Shown here: positions 9,804 to 17,806 of the stretch, in pieces
How the letters are laid out: the number at the start of each line of letters is the position of its first letter
How positions within the stretch are numbered: position 1 is the first letter of the stretch
From: Zoogloea oleivorans
Lineage (GTDB): Bacteria; Pseudomonadota; Gammaproteobacteria; Burkholderiales; Rhodocyclaceae
NCBI RefSeq assembly: GCF_008107625.1
Contig: NZ_SDKK01000023.1
Span: 1 to 64,000 of the forward strand
Direction of reading: 5' to 3'
DNA: 64,000 nt
Notes under the pieces: generated by a model
The model's input: only the letters and a program-made list of their open reading frames with translations
What the model was told of the DNA's origin: nothing
Databases searched by the model: none
Made by a program: the position numbers and the translations under genes

Positions 9804-11090
9804 ATGTTCACACAACTTCGTCTAATCAATTTCAAGGCATGGAAAGACACGGGTCCGGTCTCTTTGAAGCCTGTAACAATGCTGTTGGGCACGAATTCGT
9901 CGGGTAAATCGACGTTGATTCAGAGCCTGTTATTGCTCAAACAGACTGTTCAATCGCCGGACCGCACTGTGCACCTGAATCTCGGAGGCGACGAAATCAA
10001 CGATTTATTCAACTTTGGCGGGTTTGAAGATGTGCTGAATCAGGCTGCAGAAAGCCCGCGTCAGTTCTCAATTGGATTTGACTTTGCGCGCGATGGCGGG
10101 GCTCGGATAAGTAAGGGAAAGTTCGATTGCACCTACGGCCAAACTTCATCAGGAAGTGTGGTGATTCAGACCTTGGATTTGCGAACTTCTGACCGTCGCT
10201 TCAGAGCCATACGTCGCGACAAAGGGGCATTCTCTATTGTTGTGGACGAAGAGACGCTCCCTCGGTTCAAAGGCCGTAACTTCGCGCCGGAACGATCGAT
10301 TGCATTTTCCGCGGACGCAATTGCAGACCTCAATCAAGACGGCCCTATAGTCGAAGATCTGAGCTTGGCCATTCGACGTGAACTAGAGGCAATCAGCTAC
10401 TTGGGACCGCTGCGGCGCAAACCTGAGCGGGATTACGCATGGAATAAAACGAAACCCGGCGATGTGGGAATCGATGGTCGTAGCGCCGTTGATGCGCTGT
10501 TAGCCAGTGTCTTATTGAGGAGTGATGGGCAGAACTACATCGTTAACGGGGTGTCGTCTTGGTTAGCTCGCATGAAGGTAGCCGACAGTCTGGAGGTTCG
10601 CCAGCAGGGACGCTCCAACCGCTATGAACTAATCGTTCATCGCGACGGGGTGGCGTGCAATCTGCGCGACGTAGGCATTGGTGTTTCGCAAGTGCTGCCC
10701 GTCCTTGTCGTTGCGCACTTTGCTCCGCCGGGTAGCACCATCATGTTGGAAGAACCCGAAATTCACTTGCATCCGCTGGCGCAATCTGTTCTGGCCGAGT
10801 TGTTCGTGACGATCAGTCAACAACGCAAGGTCCAGTTCATCGTCGAGACACACTCTGAACACTTGTTTCGCCGCATGCAGACCTTGATGGCCAAGCAACA
10901 GGTGAGTCCAAACGAGGCTGCCATGTACTTCGTCGAGCGTGACGGCAAGACCGCCAAGCTTCGTGAGTTGGAACTGGACGACTTCGGTCGCGTGAAAAAC
11001 TGGCCCGTCGGCTTCTTTGGTGATGCGCTAGGCGAAACTCGTGAGCAGGCACGCCTGATGTTTGAACGTCAGCAGGCAGCCAAGCCATGA
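9804..11090 (+). CDS. AAA/ABC-type ATPase with DUF3696-like C-terminus
   Basis: A 428-aa ATPase of the OLD/RecF-like group. Walker A is GTNSSGKST (residues 29-37); an ABC-signature-like DVGIGVSQVLPVL comes before Walker B IMLEEPEIHLHP (about 313-324); a switch His follows in ETHSEH. The C-terminal segment with LDDFGRVKNWPVGFFGDAL matches DUF3696 proteins. The start at 9804 follows GGAGGG; an in-frame start at 9690 would add 38 unconserved residues. The stop overlaps the next gene by ATGA. ATPases of this type act as sensors in several phage-defence systems; that role is inferred here. Confidence 0.86.
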   Translation: MFTQLRLINFKAWKDTGPVSLKPVTMLLGTNSSGKSTLIQSLLLLKQTVQSPDRTVHLNLGGDEINDLFNFGGFEDVLNQAAESPRQFSIGFDFARDGGARISKGKFDCTYGQTSSGSVVIQTLDLRTSDRRFRAIRRDKGAFSIVVDEETLPRFKGRNFAPERSIAFSADAIADLNQDGPIVEDLSLAIRRELEAISYLGPLRRKPERDYAWNKTKPGDVGIDGRSAVDALLASVLLRSDGQNYIVNGVSSWLARMKVADSLEVRQQGRSNRYELIVHRDGVACNLRDVGIGVSQVLPVLVVAHFAPPGSTIMLEEPEIHLHPLAQSVLAELFVTISQQRKVQFIVETHSEHLFRRMQTLMAKQQVSPNEAAMYFVERDGKTAKLRELELDDFGRVKNWPVGFFGDALGETREQARLMFERQQAAKP

Positions 11091-11614
11091 AGGCGCGATA
11101 TGTAGTCGATACCAATGTGTTGATAGCCGCCAGCGCAGCAGACCCGCAGCATCCGAAAGACATTGACGCTACGCCACCCGACCCGCTACTGAGAATGCAG
11201 ATTTGGACTTGGTTAGATCGGTTTCAACAGAGCGAGTCTCGATTGGTGCTGGACTTGGCTGGAGAGATTTACAAGGAATACAACAATAAACTCGGGTTCA
11301 ACGATTTCGGGATTCAGGTGGTCATCCACAAGTGGAGTACCGCTGCGGTGGACGATGTGGAGGTGAATTACGACGTGGATGGAAACGGGGTACTTCCCGC
11401 CATCCTGTCCCCTGTGATTCACGATGCCGCTGACAAGAAGATGGTGGCGGCGGCCTTGGCAGCCCACGCTTTGTATGGCGAAGGTTGCATAGCTTTCGCC
11501 GGCGACACCGACTGGCATGACTGGGAGACTGTCTTGGGCCAGCACCTAGTGCTGCTGGAGCCGATTGTCGAGGCATGGTCCCGTCAGAAACATGCCGAGA
11601 AAAAAGGACGATAG
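11087..11614 (+). CDS. PIN-domain ribonuclease
   Basis: A 175-aa PIN-fold protein: N-terminal RYVVDTNVLIA with Asp8, an acidic Glu at 60 or 64 in LAGEIYKEY, then Asp113/Asp116 in IHDAADKKMV and Asp140/Asp142 in FAGDTDWHD, giving the acidic set of metal-dependent RNases. The central DKKMVAAALAAHA helix is typical. Longer than most VapC toxins and without a VapB-type antitoxin beside it. It overlaps the ATPase stop (ATGA) and is 12 nt before the RNA ligase gene, so the three are one operon. RNA cleavage is inferred from the fold. Confidence 0.84.
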   Translation: MKARYVVDTNVLIAASAADPQHPKDIDATPPDPLLRMQIWTWLDRFQQSESRLVLDLAGEIYKEYNNKLGFNDFGIQVVIHKWSTAAVDDVEVNYDVDGNGVLPAILSPVIHDAADKKMVAAALAAHALYGEGCIAFAGDTDWHDWETVLGQHLVLLEPIVEAWSRQKHAEKKGR

Positions 11615-11626
11615 GAACTTGAACGA

Positions 11627-12334
11627 ATGACCGATTTCTTCCGCTTTCCTCACACGCCGCACTTGGTTTGGCTAGGCCAGGACGCACCACGCGACGATAA
11701 GGTGCTTTCACCTGCCGAGGTCAAGGGCTTGCTGGCTGGCGAAGTGGTGGTGGAGGAAAAACTGGACGGCGCCAATCTCGGATTTTCTCTGGCACCAGAT
11801 GGCAGCCTGCGCGTACAAAACCGTGGTCAGTATTTGGCCGAGCCTCATGCTGGGCAGTTTGCTCGACTTCCGGCATGGTTTGCTCAGCATGACGACGCGC
11901 TTCGCAGCGTTCTGGCGCCCGACATCATCGTGTTTGGCGAGTGGTGCGCCGCACGTCATTCACTGGAATATGTCGCACTGCCCGATTGGTTCCTGCTGTT
12001 TGATGTGTATGACCGGCTCGCAGGTCGCTTTTGGTGCAGCTCGCGCCGCAATGCGCTGGCGCTATCGGCAGGGCTGGTCACAGTGCCCCAGGTCGCACAC
12101 GGACGGTACACCGTTGCGTCGCTGAAAGAGTTGGTGGCCACACGCTCCAGCCGCTATCGTCAAGGGCCACTAGAGGGCGTGGTTATTCGCCGGGAGTCTG
12201 CGCAGTGGTGTGAATCCAGGGCCAAGCTCGTTCGTGCGGACTTCACGCAGGCTATCGAGACCCATTGGCGCAAACGCGCCATCGAATGGAACCGAGTGGA
12301 TTTCTCACACAGTGCCCAACGATGTCTGCCTTGA
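11627..12334 (+). CDS. RNA ligase (T4 Rnl2-like nucleotidyltransferase)
   Basis: A 235-aa protein with ordered nucleotidyltransferase motifs: motif I EEKLDGAN with predicted adenylated Lys45, motif III FGEW (103-106), IIIa FLLFDVYD (122-129), motif IV LEGVVIRRE (182-190) and a motif V-like KLVRADF (200-206). This is the RNA-ligase pattern, which seals 3'-OH/5'-phosphate RNA ends after self-adenylation. No extra C-terminal domain is present. Placed 12 nt after a PIN nuclease gene, it could reseal RNA cut by that enzyme; this pairing is an inference. Confidence 0.86.
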   Translation: MTDFFRFPHTPHLVWLGQDAPRDDKVLSPAEVKGLLAGEVVVEEKLDGANLGFSLAPDGSLRVQNRGQYLAEPHAGQFARLPAWFAQHDDALRSVLAPDIIVFGEWCAARHSLEYVALPDWFLLFDVYDRLAGRFWCSSRRNALALSAGLVTVPQVAHGRYTVASLKELVATRSSRYRQGPLEGVVIRRESAQWCESRAKLVRADFTQAIETHWRKRAIEWNRVDFSHSAQRCLP

Positions 12335-12543
12335 AAGGCTGCTTGAAATCTCTTAGTTGTCAATCATCCGCAGCAGTACTAGGGGCCGCTCCGGCCGAAT
12401 TCCCAACGAACTAAATTCTCAGCGTAGTCAGCAGTACGAAAATTTGCGGCATGCGTGACGAACCTTGACCAACTGACGTGATGGCGCGAAATCACTAAGT
12501 CAGGCCCCTCCCTTCCGACAAGCTCTATGTGTCTGGCTCAGCG

Positions 12544-12669
12544 CTGAACCGCTTCAAGCCGGCCTTGAAAAAGTTCACTCCGGAGCTGAACCGCTTTGAA
12601 TCGGGCATGAACCCGTTCAAGTCCGCACAACAAACATTCAAAACCGCCTTGAACCCCTTCAAACCCCGC
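12544..12669. repeat. 21-bp tandem repeat array (six units)
   Basis: Six head-to-tail 21-bp units begin at 12544, 12565, 12586, 12607, 12628 and 12649, with consensus YTGAACCCSTTCAAGYCCGCC; a decayed seventh follows. Most units hold a dyad of the form TTGAA-N4-TTCAA, so the array is a row of palindromic sites spaced two helical turns apart. Both strands stay open and read as heptads such as LNRFKPA, but no start, ribosome site or second gene feature supports a protein. Confidence 0.75.
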
Positions 12670-12692
12670 CGGAAAGGGTTTGCTGAAATGAT

Positions 12693-12714
12693 AAACGCCC
12701 GTAACCGGGCGTTT
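12693..12714 (-). terminator. Probable intrinsic terminator
   Basis: AAACGCCCG (12693-12701) and CGGGCGTTT (12706-12714) form a perfect 9-bp stem with a 4-nt loop. It lies 50 nt beyond the stop of the leftward gene at 12764-13240 and ends in a short T run on that strand. Confidence 0.6.
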
Positions 12715-12763
12715 CGCAAGTTCAAGTTTCAGGTGAACTCTCTGACCGTGGAGGGAAACCGGA

Positions 12764-13240
12764 TCAAACCGCCTCTTCGGCCACCGGTTCCTTGCGCCGA
12801 CCCTGACGCGCAAAACGTACCGAGGCCTGGGCGCGCAGCTCATCCAGCGCCGTGCCCTTGCCGGCCAGCTTGGCAAAACGGTAGCCCTCCAGCGCCGCGT
12901 TGAAGATGTCGCTGCCCAGCGCCATCTCGGTGTCTTGCGCGCGTTGCGCCAGCGCGGTGATGCGCGCAAATACCGGCCGCAACTGATCCAGCGCCACCAT
13001 GTCGGCCGCAAACTCACTGAACACGAATTGCCCCGGCAGAATCTCTGGCGACTGCCCGATCACCTCATAGGCCTTGCGCGCGAACATTTCCGATTTCGGC
13101 CCCATCTTGCGCAACTCACGCCGCTCATCCACCGACAGCGACACCAAATCCGCAAGCCCGTTCTCCAGCGCTGCCAGCGCTTTTAGCACCTGCTCGATCT
13201 GCTCGCCGGACAAAGACAGGGAAACCACGTTCTGGGACAT
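12764..13240 (-). CDS. Conserved hypothetical protein
   Basis: A 158-aa soluble, helix-rich protein beginning MSQNVVSLSLSGEQIEQVLK, with KMGPKSEMFARKAYEVIGQSP in the middle and DTEMALGSDIFNAALEGY near the C-terminus. I recall similar uncharacterised proteins in other bacteria, but no function. Phasin was considered because of the helical make-up; no phasin motif is present. A strong ribosome site (AGGAGGAG) precedes the ATG and a terminator-like hairpin follows, so it is a single-gene unit. Confidence 0.7.
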   Translation of the reverse strand: MSQNVVSLSLSGEQIEQVLKALAALENGLADLVSLSVDERRELRKMGPKSEMFARKAYEVIGQSPEILPGQFVFSEFAADMVALDQLRPVFARITALAQRAQDTEMALGSDIFNAALEGYRFAKLAGKGTALDELRAQASVRFARQGRRKEPVAEEAV

Positions 13241-13453
13241 TTTCTTGCTCCTCCTGAATGGAAATTATCAATGACATTTGCACATTATGATGCGGTGGGG
13301 ATTGTGTCTGGAGGGGCTTTGAAATGTCAAATGAGTTAACGAGGCGAGGGGTGGGGCCTTGGTGCGCATTCAGCCGGCATGCAGCGCGTGGCAGGTTTGC
13401 GTTTTCAAGCCAGACGACCGTGCCGGGCCGTCAAAACCAGATTGATTTGCCGC

Positions 13454-14905
13454 TCACGGAGCCACTGCCCGATTCCGGAATGCGCGGCGCTTGGCACCCG
13501 CCGCGATGCTCAGCGCCACAACAAGCAGCGCCGTGGCGACGCCAAAGGTGATGCGCATGCCATTGGCAACGGCTTCGGGGGGCGCGGTTGTCATGTCGTT
13601 GGATGCCGCTCCGAAGGCGAAGACTGCGCCCATGACGGCGGCGCCGGTGATGAGCCCGAGGTTGCGCGATAGGTTGAGCAGGCCGGAAATGGCGCCACGT
13701 TGCTCCGGGCTGACATCTTTCATCACGGCGGTGTTGTTGGCGGTCTGGAAGAACGCATAGCTGGCGGTGACGACGACGAGGGGGGCGAGGTAGCCGGGGA
13801 TGCCGGACATTGTCGGCAACATGGAGAGCGCGATGGCGCCGGTCGCCATGCCGATGAGCCCCGCCGTGCTGACGCGCTGGGTGCCCAGCCGGTCCACGAT
13901 GCGCCCGGCAGGGGCGGCGGTCAGTGCGGCCACCGCCGGGCCGACCGACAGGACGAGCCCCACCCGTGCCGCGTCAAGCCCGAGCGAACGGGAGAGGTAG
14001 AACGGCCCGACCACCAGTGTCGCCATCATCACGGTTGAAACGAGGGTGCTGGTGGCCAGGCTGGCACTCAGCTCAAGCTGGCCAAACATCGCCAGGCGGA
14101 TCAACGGGGATGTGCTTTTCGTTTCGGCCAACACGAAAAGACCGGCACCGATAAAGGCCACCACAAGCAGTGCCGTGTTGAGCGGCCCGAAACTGCCGCG
14201 CCCGCTCGTCATGGCCAGGGCATAGGCGGCAAGCGTCAGGGCCAGGAGCAGGGTGCCTATCGTGTCGAAGCCGGGGCGTTCCGTTGTCGGGTTTTTTTGC
14301 GCGACGGGCAGGTAGCGATGGGCGAGAAAAAGCGTTAGCGCCCCCAGCGGCAGGTTGATGAAAAATATGGCCCGCCAACCGGGCCCGGCGATCAGGACAC
14401 CGCCGAGCGATGGGCCAAGCGCGGTGCCAATGGCCGACATGGTTCCGAGCAGGCCAATGGCGCTGCCGGTTTTTTCTTTCGGCACGGTCTCGCCGACGAA
14501 GGCCATGGCGAGGGCCATCATGATGGCTGCGCCAAGGCCTTGCAGCGCCCGTGCCGCAATCAGCAGCGACAAGGTGGGCGCCATGCCGCACAGGAGCGAG
14601 GCCAGCGTGAACAGCGAGAGGCCGATCAACAGCAGCCTTCTGCGGCCGATGATGTCGCCCAGCCGGCCGGCGCTGACGATCAGGGTGGTGATGGCGAGCA
14701 GGTAGGCAATGACGATCCACTGGACGGCCTGGAAGGAGGCGTTGAACGCCTGTGCCAGGTTCGGCAAGGCCACATTGGCAATGCTGGTGCCGAGGGACGA
14801 CAGCAATACGGATAGCGCCAGGCTGGCCAGCGCCCAGCGCACCGATGGGGGTGTTTTGGTGCTGCGAGACGCTGCGGCGGCTTGCCCGGCAATGATGGTT
14901 TTCAC
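13454..14905 (-). CDS. MFS drug exporter, DHA2 (EmrB/QacA) type
   Basis: A 483-aa inner-membrane exporter with about 14 hydrophobic segments, typical of 14-TMS DHA2 drug:H+ antiporters. Motif A is GRLGDIIGRRRLL between TM2 and TM3 and motif C is around ALGPSLGGVLIAGP. Substrate unknown. It is divergent from the LysR gene at 15048, with 142 bp between them, so that regulator probably controls it. No membrane-fusion partner is beside it. Confidence 0.9.
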   Translation of the reverse strand: MKTIIAGQAAAASRSTKTPPSVRWALASLALSVLLSSLGTSIANVALPNLAQAFNASFQAVQWIVIAYLLAITTLIVSAGRLGDIIGRRRLLLIGLSLFTLASLLCGMAPTLSLLIAARALQGLGAAIMMALAMAFVGETVPKEKTGSAIGLLGTMSAIGTALGPSLGGVLIAGPGWRAIFFINLPLGALTLFLAHRYLPVAQKNPTTERPGFDTIGTLLLALTLAAYALAMTSGRGSFGPLNTALLVVAFIGAGLFVLAETKSTSPLIRLAMFGQLELSASLATSTLVSTVMMATLVVGPFYLSRSLGLDAARVGLVLSVGPAVAALTAAPAGRIVDRLGTQRVSTAGLIGMATGAIALSMLPTMSGIPGYLAPLVVVTASYAFFQTANNTAVMKDVSPEQRGAISGLLNLSRNLGLITGAAVMGAVFAFGAASNDMTTAPPEAVANGMRITFGVATALLVVALSIAAGAKRRAFRNRAVAP

Positions 14906-15047
14906 CGTAGACTCCTTTTGTGTGGGGCGCTCCGGACGGGGCTATGTGGATCGTAGGTCCTGGCCGGATATGGCGGAAGGCGCTGCGTTTGCAGGTTGTT
15001 GATGCGTCTGGCGCCACCTGTCGAACAAGCACTGCTATCGTTGCCCC

Positions 15048-15944
15048 ATGTCGAGACCTGATCTGAACCTGCTGTTCACGCTGGATGTGTTGCTTGCCGA
15101 AGGCAGCGTGGCCGGCGCCGCCCGCCGCTTGCGGCTCAGCCCGTCGGCCATGAGCCGGGCGCTGGCGCGATTGCGCGAGACAACGGGCGACCCTTTGCTG
15201 GTCAGGGCCGGGCGCGGTCTCGTGCCAACGCCGCGCGCCATCGAACTGCGCGAGCGCGTCGCTCAATTGGTGCAGGACAGTGAAGCCGTTTTACGCCCGG
15301 CCGAAAAGCTCAATCTCGCACAGTTGGTCCGGACTTTCACGCTGCGGACCAGCGAGGGTTTTGTTGAAAATTTCGGACCGGACTTGATTGCCCGCGTCGG
15401 CGCGGAAGCACCCGGCGTGCGCTTGTGCTTCGTGCAGAAAGCGGACAAGGACAGCAAGCCGCTGCGCGACGGGCTGGTCGATCTGGAAACCGGGGTTGTC
15501 GGGCAGACGACAGCGCCAGAATTGCGTGTGCAGGCATTGTTCCGGGACCGCTTCATTGGCGTTGTGCGCATCGGGCACCCGCTGAGCCAGGTGGAACTCA
15601 CGCCTTCCCGTTATGCGGCCGGGCGCCACATCTACGTCTCGCGTCAGGGCAGGGACAAGGGGCCGATTGATGAGGCCCTGGCGGCACTCGGACTGGAACG
15701 CAAGATCGTCACCATCGTCGGGGGCTTTTCGACGGCGCTGGCCCTGGCTCGGGCCTCGGACCTGATCGCCAGCGTTCCCGAACGACACACCGGCAACCTG
15801 CGCGCCGGCATGCATGGTTTCCCCCTTCCGTTCGCCACACCGGAGATCACGGTTTCACTGCTGTGGCACCCGCGGCTGGATGCCGATCCGGCCCATCGCT
15901 GGTTGCGTGCTCAGGTCAGGGACGTCTGCGCGGCGCTCCGCTGA
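15048..15944 (+). CDS. LysR-family transcriptional regulator
   Basis: A 298-aa LysR regulator. The N-terminal winged HTH covers about residues 4-62 (LNLLFTLDVLLAEGSVAGAA, then LSPSAMSRALARLRE), followed by a periplasmic-binding-protein-like effector domain. Divergent from the MFS exporter gene, the usual arrangement for a regulator and its target. Effector unknown. Confidence 0.9.
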   Translation: MSRPDLNLLFTLDVLLAEGSVAGAARRLRLSPSAMSRALARLRETTGDPLLVRAGRGLVPTPRAIELRERVAQLVQDSEAVLRPAEKLNLAQLVRTFTLRTSEGFVENFGPDLIARVGAEAPGVRLCFVQKADKDSKPLRDGLVDLETGVVGQTTAPELRVQALFRDRFIGVVRIGHPLSQVELTPSRYAAGRHIYVSRQGRDKGPIDEALAALGLERKIVTIVGGFSTALALARASDLIASVPERHTGNLRAGMHGFPLPFATPEITVSLLWHPRLDADPAHRWLRAQVRDVCAALR

Positions 15945-15989
15945 CTGGATTGGCGCGACACCGCTCCATCCACAAGGGCCGACGGGGGT

Positions 15990-16011
15990 GTCGGACTGAA
16001 GTCCGACCCAC
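15990..16011. repeat. REP-like palindromic element
   Basis: A 22-nt element containing GTCGGACT-GA-AGTCCGAC, an 8-bp perfect stem with a 2-nt loop, followed by CCAC. The same sequence occurs twice, in inverted orientation, at 57509-57573. Located between the LysR and MerR genes. Confidence 0.75.
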
Positions 16012-16162
16012 AGGTGGGGCCGTGCCAGGCCTTCTCCATTTGGCTGCCTTGCTACCTGCATATCAAGTGGGAGATGGCGCGGTCTTCACCCTGGAAACAG
16101 AAGGCGCTCCTGAGCTTGACCTTGCTTGTCGTATATTTTTCTGGGTAGGAGAAATTCAAGGG

Positions 16163-16196
16163 GCGCTCCTTGTGCTTATAGATGGACAAGGAGCGC
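16163..16196 (-). terminator. Hairpin after the MerR/TipAS gene
   Basis: GCGCTCCTTGT (16163-16173) and ACAAGGAGCGC (16186-16196) form an 11-bp perfect stem with a 12-nt loop, beginning 13 nt beyond the stop of the leftward regulator gene. No strong U-run follows, so the terminator call is tentative. Confidence 0.5.
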
Positions 16197-16208
16197 ACGA
16201 CTTAAGGG

Positions 16209-17237
16209 CTAGTGCGGTTTCAGCTGCGACATGGCCTGCCTGACGTAGCCCAGTAGACGCTGGTCTATGCCCGAGCCCTCCAATAACTCAGGATGCTGCG
16301 CCATGGCCTCGCGCAGCTTCACCTGAGTCCCGGGATCGTCACCCACATAAGAGCGCACCACTTCCATCCAGCGCAAAGCCAGTTGGTGCATGCGCGGATC
16401 ATCCGGGGAAACGCCGTCCTCCATATGCTGGAAAACCTCGGCGATCAATGCGGGAAATTTGCTGGTGCCGCGGATATAGTTCTTGCGCAGAAAAATCATC
16501 TCTGCCGGCGAAAGATATTCTTGATAGATCGCGTATTTCGTCTCGGCATAAGCCTGCTGAACATAAGCGATTATCTCGAGTGTAACGCCGGTCTGCGCCT
16601 GCGCAGCAGGTTCGTTGAAGTGCATCATATTCAGTTTGGCCAGCAAACGCGGATCGCCGTGCGAATCCCGCATAAGCATTGTCATCCAGCATTTCGCCAA
16701 TGCCAGTGCAGCGGGGCTTTGCGGTGGCACCTTCGTCTCCATCGCCTGTTGCACCGATTGCACCAATTCAGCCCACTCGGCAACGGTACTATTCTCTGCC
16801 GTGCTCAACAGTGGGAAACGTTTCTGCTCTTCCTTCGTAAAGTATTTGTCGTACATGTTCATCATCTCCAGAGTCGTTAGCCAGCCGGCAAGTTCCGGTT
16901 CCTCTCCCCGCTGCAACTGCCCCTGTAACTGGACTAGCCGCTCACGCAAGGTCGTGCTTTGAGCGATCTGGCAATCCAGCATCCGGATTTGCTGATCGAC
17001 GATAGACGAAAGGTGAGTCCCGGGATTTGCCAACACATCCCCGATATTGGCCAGCGACAAACCGAAACGCCGCAATGCCTGAATCTGGTGCAAACGGGCA
17101 ATGTCGTTACGGTTGTAAAGCCGGTAGCCGCTGTCGGAGCGCGCAGAAGGTGCGAGCAAGCCGATGGCGTCGTAGTGGTGCAGCGTGCGCACAGTGAGCC
17201 CGCAGCGTTTGGCCAGTTCCCCCACTCTAAGCAACAT
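16209..17237 (-). CDS. MerR-family regulator with TipAS-like effector domain
   Basis: A 342-aa regulator. Residues 1-70 are a MerR HTH (RVGELAKRCGLTVRTLHHYD, then RSDSGYRLY), followed by a coiled-coil dimer helix and a C-terminal helical TipAS-type domain (from about MMNMYDKYFTKEEQKRF). TipAS domains in relatives bind hydrophobic or peptide antibiotics; the ligand here is unknown. A MerR-like dyad at 17276-17297 lies 39 bp upstream of the start, so it probably regulates itself and perhaps the divergent ubiquitin-like gene. Confidence 0.87.
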   Translation of the reverse strand: MLLRVGELAKRCGLTVRTLHHYDAIGLLAPSARSDSGYRLYNRNDIARLHQIQALRRFGLSLANIGDVLANPGTHLSSIVDQQIRMLDCQIAQSTTLRERLVQLQGQLQRGEEPELAGWLTTLEMMNMYDKYFTKEEQKRFPLLSTAENSTVAEWAELVQSVQQAMETKVPPQSPAALALAKCWMTMLMRDSHGDPRLLAKLNMMHFNEPAAQAQTGVTLEIIAYVQQAYAETKYAIYQEYLSPAEMIFLRKNYIRGTSKFPALIAEVFQHMEDGVSPDDPRMHQLALRWMEVVRSYVGDDPGTQVKLREAMAQHPELLEGSGIDQRLLGYVRQAMSQLKPH

Positions 17238-17275
17238 CGGATACTCCTTTCTTCACGCGTGCAGCAAGGTTGGAG

Positions 17276-17297
17276 CCTGACGTCACGTGAGGGTCAA
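17276..17297 (-). promoter_or_regulatory. MerR-type operator/promoter
   Basis: Read leftward: TTGACC (a -35 match, 17297-17292) runs into the dyad CCTCACGT-G-ACGTCAGG, with one mismatch between arms. A dyad just after a TTGACC -35 is the typical layout of MerR-controlled promoters. The -10 is not clear. Confidence 0.5.
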
Positions 17298-17478
17298 GCG
17301 AATTATTTCAGCGCGCCGCCACATGGAGGGTCGTGTGATCGACATAGGAGAACATCCAACCACAATGTTCCGTTCTCCTTTTCAAAGGATCGCCGAGGTC
17401 TCCTTAGCCGACAATCAGCCAGCAGCCCGACTTTTTGAATTTAATTGTATTCTGCTTCTATTTAAGCCGTTTTCAAGC

Positions 17479-17802
17479 ATGCAGCTATTCGTCAAGATAC
17501 AACTCACCGGCCAGACCATCACACTCAACGTTGAGCCGACTGACACTATCGGCAACGTCAAGGGGAAGATCCAGGACCAGGAGGGCATTCCGCTCGACCA
17601 GATAGTCCTGATTTTTGCTGGCAAGACCCTGGAGGGCAATCGAACGCTGGCCGACTACAACATTCAGAAGGAATACACGGTGCACCTGGTTCCGCAGACT
17701 GCGCAAGTGCCGCTACTGTCGCCTTTCGGCTTGCTGGCCACCACCGCGGCGGTTGGTGTGGGCGCCTTTATCAGGCGTCGGCAGTGGATGCGACAGGTCT
17801 AG
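17479..17802 (+). CDS. Ubiquitin-like protein with C-terminal IPTL-CTERM-like anchor
   Basis: Residues 1-71 of this 107-aa protein align with eukaryotic ubiquitin at roughly three of four positions, with one extra residue after Lys6: [30 protein letters not shown] and HLV are all recognisable. Equivalents of the Leu8/Ile44/Val70 patch are kept (Leu9, Ile45, Val71), as are those of Lys6, Lys27, Lys29, Lys48 and Lys63; Lys11 and Lys33 are Gln. The C-terminal LRLRGG is replaced by a sorting-type tail: PLLSPFG (78-84), a hydrophobic span, then RRR (99-101). No E1, E2 or protease gene is nearby. The frame is open upstream to 17287, but similarity begins at 17479; no good ribosome site or signal peptide is seen. 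Confidence 0.85.
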   Translation: MQLFVKIQLTGQTITLNVEPTDTIGNVKGKIQDQEGIPLDQIVLIFAGKTLEGNRTLADYNIQKEYTVHLVPQTAQVPLLSPFGLLATTAAVGVGAFIRRRQWMRQV

Positions 17803-17806
17803 CCCG

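Noticed and set aside
9804-12334. Calling the cassette a PrrC, PARIS or Septu system
   Set aside because: PrrC is a single fused ATPase-nuclease with HEPN-type residues, PARIS pairs its ATPase with a DUF4435 protein and Septu with an HNH protein; none uses this PIN-plus-ligase set.
12544-12669. CRISPR array
   Set aside because: Repeats are contiguous 21-bp units without spacers and no cas genes are present.
12529-12903. Small protein of FK-rich heptads on the + strand
   Set aside because: The repeat reads similarly on both strands because the unit is palindromic; no ribosome site, and the frame runs antisense into the gene at 12764-13240.
12764-13240. Phasin annotation
   Set aside because: Length and helical content fit, but no phasin motif is seen and no polyhydroxyalkanoate genes are nearby.
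13324-13672. Short overlapping open frames at the end of the MFS gene
   Set aside because: Arginine/proline-rich shadow frames, mostly antisense to the exporter gene.
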